A stretch of DNA of 64,000 nt, from the NCBI GenBank assembly GCA_041687435.1, contig JAWLBX010000008.1, forward strand, positions 1 to 64,000. The letters are read 5' to 3'. The first letter of the stretch is position 1; every line of letters starts with the position of its first letter. Below are positions 61,514 to 64,000 of this stretch, in pieces. Under the pieces are notes generated by a model, which saw only the letters and a list, made by a program, of their open reading frames with translations, did not search any database and was not told the DNA's origin. Origin of the DNA: JACKII01 sp041687435. GTDB taxonomy: Bacteria; Pseudomonadota; Alphaproteobacteria; Bin95. Made by a program: the position numbers and the translations under genes.

Positions 61514-61906
61514 ATGAGAAAAACCCTCGCAGCACTTTCCCTCGCAGTACTTTCTATCGCAGCCCTGTTGCCAGCAGGCGCGGCTATGGCTGGTGACGAT
61601 GACTGTTCCGTGCCCCGCAGCCAGTGGCAGCCCCGCGAGGCCGCACTGCAACTGGCGCAGGATAACGGCTGGACGGTGCATGAATTCGATATTGACGATG
61701 GCTGTTATGAGATCGAGGGCCGCGACAACAACGGCCGGGAGATCGAGGCGAAGCTCGATCCGGCGACGCTGCAAGTCATCGAGTTGGAATACGAGGATGA
61801 CGATGACCGCAGCGGCACCCGCAATTCCCCGCCCGCCGGCACCGTCGCGCAGCCGCAGAACGGGCTCTTCGGAAACGGTGCTCCGCCGCAGGTTCAGGTG
61901 AAATGA
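61514..61906 (+). CDS. PepSY-domain periplasmic protein 2
   Basis: 130 aa from the ATG at 61514 (AAAAGGAG upstream). A signal peptide ends at AAMA/GDDDC (about residue 27). The core DDCSVPRSQWQPREAALQLA, DNGWTVHEFDIDDGCYEIEG and LDPATLQVIELEYEDDDD is closely similar to PepSY protein 1, including two cysteines that could form a disulfide. The Asp run is shorter (four) and the tail is Pro/Gly/Gln-rich. It is a duplicate of the first gene and begins a second transcription unit. Confidence 0.85.
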   Translation: MRKTLAALSLAVLSIAALLPAGAAMAGDDDCSVPRSQWQPREAALQLAQDNGWTVHEFDIDDGCYEIEGRDNNGREIEAKLDPATLQVIELEYEDDDDRSGTRNSPPAGTVAQPQNGLFGNGAPPQVQVK

Positions 61907-61944
61907 GCCTCACCGCAGCATCTTTCCGAACAAGGATATCCTCG

Positions 61945-62415
61945 ATGAAATCGCTTCTCGCAACGCTCGCGCTCACCACCGCGCTGACGCTTCCCGGCGC
62001 CGCCATGGCGCGGTCGGTGACGCTGACCACCACGCTCAACAATTATGGTGGCGACGGCGCCTATCTCGCACTCTATGTCACCGACGCTGCCGGCACCTAT
62101 GTGGGCAGCCTGTGGATGGCCGGCGGCAAGTCAAAATACTACGAACACCTGCGCGACTGGTACCGCGCAACTGGCGGCGACACCGCGCAGGTCGATGGCA
62201 TCACCGGCGCCAGTGTCGGCGCGGGCCGGACGCTTGAGATCACGCTCGACCTCGCCGATGCGCTGTTCGACACGGGCTATACCCTGCACATGGACGCCGC
62301 CGTCGAGGACATGCGCGACAGCCCGAAGGAAGTGGCTGTCCCGCTGACGACGGAGGGCGCGGGTACACCCGTGAAAGGTCGCCGTTACGTTGCCAGCTTC
62401 ACCTACGACATGTGA
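61945..62415 (+). CDS. DUF2271 periplasmic protein
   Basis: 156 aa from the ATG at 61945. A signal peptide ends GAAMA/RS (about residue 23). The mature part is a beta-rich domain: LTTTLNNYGGDGAYLALYVTD, GTYVGSLWMAGGKSKYYEHL and HLRDWYRATGG, with the terminal RRYVASFTYDM; this is the DUF2271 pattern. Genes of this family often sit beside PepSY-TM reductases and are suspected of FMN- or metal-linked redox roles. It is 39 bases after PepSY gene 2 and 13 before the flavoreductase, in one operon. Confidence 0.8.
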   Translation: MKSLLATLALTTALTLPGAAMARSVTLTTTLNNYGGDGAYLALYVTDAAGTYVGSLWMAGGKSKYYEHLRDWYRATGGDTAQVDGITGASVGAGRTLEITLDLADALFDTGYTLHMDAAVEDMRDSPKEVAVPLTTEGAGTPVKGRRYVASFTYDM

Positions 62416-62427
62416 GGGGGCAGGGCC

Positions 62428-64000
62428 ATGATCCGCGCGCTCCATCGCTGGCCGGGTCTTCTGGCCCTGGCTCTTGTCACTGTCCTCGCGCTCAGCGGTG
62501 CGGCGTTGTCAGTCTTTCCCGCGGCCGAGCGGCTTGCCGCGCCGCAGGCCGAGGCGGGCCTGAGCGTCGCCGCGCTCGCTCAGCGCATCCAGACCGCCTA
62601 TCCGGGCGTTGAACAGATCCGTCGCGCACCATCGGGACGGATCATTGCCTACTGGTTCGATCAGGGCATGCCAGGTGCCGCCGTCGTCGATCCTTCCACC
62701 GGGCAGGGTGTGGCCACGGCTGACCCCAACCAGGCCGAACGCTGGCTCACGAACCTCCATCGCTCGCTGTTCCTCGGGGACGAAGGGCGCATCGCCATGG
62801 CGGCGGGGGCGATGGCGATGCTGGTCCTGTCGCTCAGCGGCGCGGCGCTGGTCGCGCGGCGCGCGGGCGGCTGGCGTCACTGGTTCGCGGCCCTGCGCGG
62901 ACCATTCGCCGGGCGGTTTCACGTCGAAATCGCCCGGATCGCGGTGCTTGGCCTTGTTCTGTCGTCCGCCACGGCGGTGTGGATGACGGCCTCCACCTTC
63001 AACCTGCTGCCCGATGGCGGCGCTAAGCCTGCATTTTCGGCCGATGTGAGCGGCCAGACTGGCGTGCCGCTCGCGCGGCTGGCGTTGCTTGGCGAAACGC
63101 CCGTGACGGAACTGCGCGAGTTGACCTTTCCCTATCCCGGCGACGCGACCGATGTTTTCACGCTGAAGACGGATCGCGGAACGGGGTATCTCGACCAAGG
63201 CACCGGAGAGCTGAAGGGCTGGACCGATCTGACCGAATGGGAGCACGTTTCGGAAACCATCTACATGCTGCACACTGGACAGGGCGCGGCGACGCTCGGC
63301 CTCGTGTTGGGGTTCATGGCGCTTGGCGTTCCGGCGATGGGCGTTACGGGCGTGCTGATCTGGCTTGCCGGGCGGCGCAGTCGGCCCGTCATTCGTGGCA
63401 ACCAGCCTGCAAGCCGGGCCGAGACGATCATTCTTGTCGGTAGCGAGGGCGGCAGCACCTGGGGCTTCGCTGCCACGCTTCATGCCGCGCTCACGGAAGC
63501 CCGCCAAAGCGTGCATACTGCGCCCATGTCGGCCTTCGCGCCGGAACGCTACGCCCGCGCCGAACGGATCATTGTCCTGGCTGCGACCTATGGCAACGGC
63601 GATGCTCCCGCCTCGGCCAAGGGCTTTCTTAACCGGCTGGCGGCGCTTGACCATGTGCCCGATGCGGCCCTGGCCGTGCTCGGTTTCGGCGACCGCAGCT
63701 TTCCCGCCTATTGCGCCTTCGCGGAAGCCGTGGCCGCGGCGGCGGAGGCGAAAGCCTGGCGGGAACTTCTGCCACTCGACATGATCGACCGTCAGTCGCC
63801 GCAGGACTTCGCGCGCTGGGGCCGTGTGCTCGGGCAGGTGCTGGGGATCGACCTTGACCTGGTCCATCGGCCAATTCTGCCCGCAACCGAGACGTTGACT
63901 CTGGCCTCGCGCCGAGACTACGGCGCCGAGGTGCAGACGCCGACGACGATCCTGCGCTTTGCCCTGCCGCGCGCGACGCTCTGGCAGCGTCTGACCGGAA
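62428..64000 (+). CDS. PepSY-TM / flavodoxin reductase fusion (3' end outside window)
   Basis: At least 524 codons are open to the window edge. The N-terminal membrane part begins MIRALHRWPGLLALALVTV with PepSY-like repeats and about four membrane segments (near 8-30, 125-145, 165-190 and 285-312). A flavodoxin domain follows at about 332-475 (IILVGSEGGSTWGFAATL; ATYGNGDAPASAKGF; VLGFGDRSFPAYC). After it the start of an FAD-binding domain of the sulfite-reductase/P450-reductase type is cut off. It probably transfers electrons from NADPH through FAD and FMN to the periplasmic face. Confidence 0.85.
   Translation, partial: MIRALHRWPGLLALALVTVLALSGAALSVFPAAERLAAPQAEAGLSVAALAQRIQTAYPGVEQIRRAPSGRIIAYWFDQGMPGAAVVDPSTGQGVATADPNQAERWLTNLHRSLFLGDEGRIAMAAGAMAMLVLSLSGAALVARRAGGWRHWFAALRGPFAGRFHVEIARIAVLGLVLSSATAVWMTASTFNLLPDGGAKPAFSADVSGQTGVPLARLALLGETPVTELRELTFPYPGDATDVFTLKTDRGTGYLDQGTGELKGWTDLTEWEHVSETIYMLHTGQGAATLGLVLGFMALGVPAMGVTGVLIWLAGRRSRPVIRGNQPASRAETIILVGSEGGSTWGFAATLHAALTEARQSVHTAPMSAFAPERYARAERIIVLAATYGNGDAPASAKGFLNRLAALDHVPDAALAVLGFGDRSFPAYCAFAEAVAAAAEAKAWRELLPLDMIDRQSPQDFARWGRVLGQVLGIDLDLVHRPILPATETLTLASRRDYGAEVQTPTTILRFALPRATLWQRLTG

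Noticed and set aside
1..64000. CRISPR arrays, prophage or integrative element
   Set aside because: No regularly spaced repeats, integrase, phage structural or conjugation genes were seen; the only mobile DNA is the IS3 remnant.

Overview
The window is high-GC DNA (with one AT-rich patch near 480-600) that reads as the chromosome of an alphaproteobacterium, probably a Rhodospirillales-like marine or sediment heterotroph. The class is supported by three promoter sites of the EcfG type (GGAAC-N16/17-CGTT), a plcP-agt lipid-remodelling pair, the aminotransferase-hom-glpX-recJ run and class I phaC. The order is an inference from gene content and gene style, not from a marker gene.

Layout. 1-4.1 kb: start of a truncated minus-strand gene, a long non-coding stretch, an HPF/RaiA-like gene, a small hypothetical gene, and a Dcu-type dicarboxylate carrier overlapping an N-formylglutamate amidohydrolase-like gene. 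4.2-4.9 kb: a decayed IS3-family transposase whose right terminal repeat supplies the stop codon of the next gene. 4.9-12.8 kb: a stress block with a DUF2254 membrane protein, a large clade-2 catalase, and a type III polyketide synthase / methyltransferase / DHA2 exporter operon. Each of these three units has an EcfG-like promoter. 12.9-20.9 kb: photolyase, PlcP-Agt phospholipid replacement pair, enoyl-CoA hydratase, NnrU, a SelW/Rdx selenoprotein read through an in-frame UGA, DsbD and YqgE. 21-29.8 kb, minus strand: enoyl-CoA hydratase, SDR, an unrecognised protein, RecJ, GlpX, homoserine dehydrogenase, aminotransferase and a lipoprotein.

29.9-36 kb is a storage and phosphate block: PHA synthase, Ppx, Ppk and a SixA-type phosphatase. 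36-41.5 kb holds an alpha/beta hydrolase, two luciferase-like monooxygenases, a metallo-beta-lactamase-fold hydrolase and an MFS carrier, probably catabolic. 41.6-44.3 kb holds a CapA-OmpA fusion whose signal peptide is cut off by a 10-G tract, plus a partner exported protein. Two identical tRNA-Gly genes, a TPR-methyltransferase, an SLC13 permease, a VOC protein, aspartate aminotransferase and tRNA-Arg follow.

50.6-57.4 kb is an arsenic island: ArsR with a promoter-overlapping operator, Acr3, an ArsC-VOC fusion, a tandem universal stress protein, and arsenite oxidase AioB-AioA. It could reduce arsenate, export arsenite and oxidise arsenite. 57.5-64 kb is a redox module: an OmpR-type two-component system diverging from PepSY, a ferric-reductase-like flavohaemoprotein, a second PepSY protein, a DUF2271 protein and a PepSY-TM/flavodoxin reductase that runs off the window. 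Matching 11-bp-phased repeats lie before both small PepSY genes.
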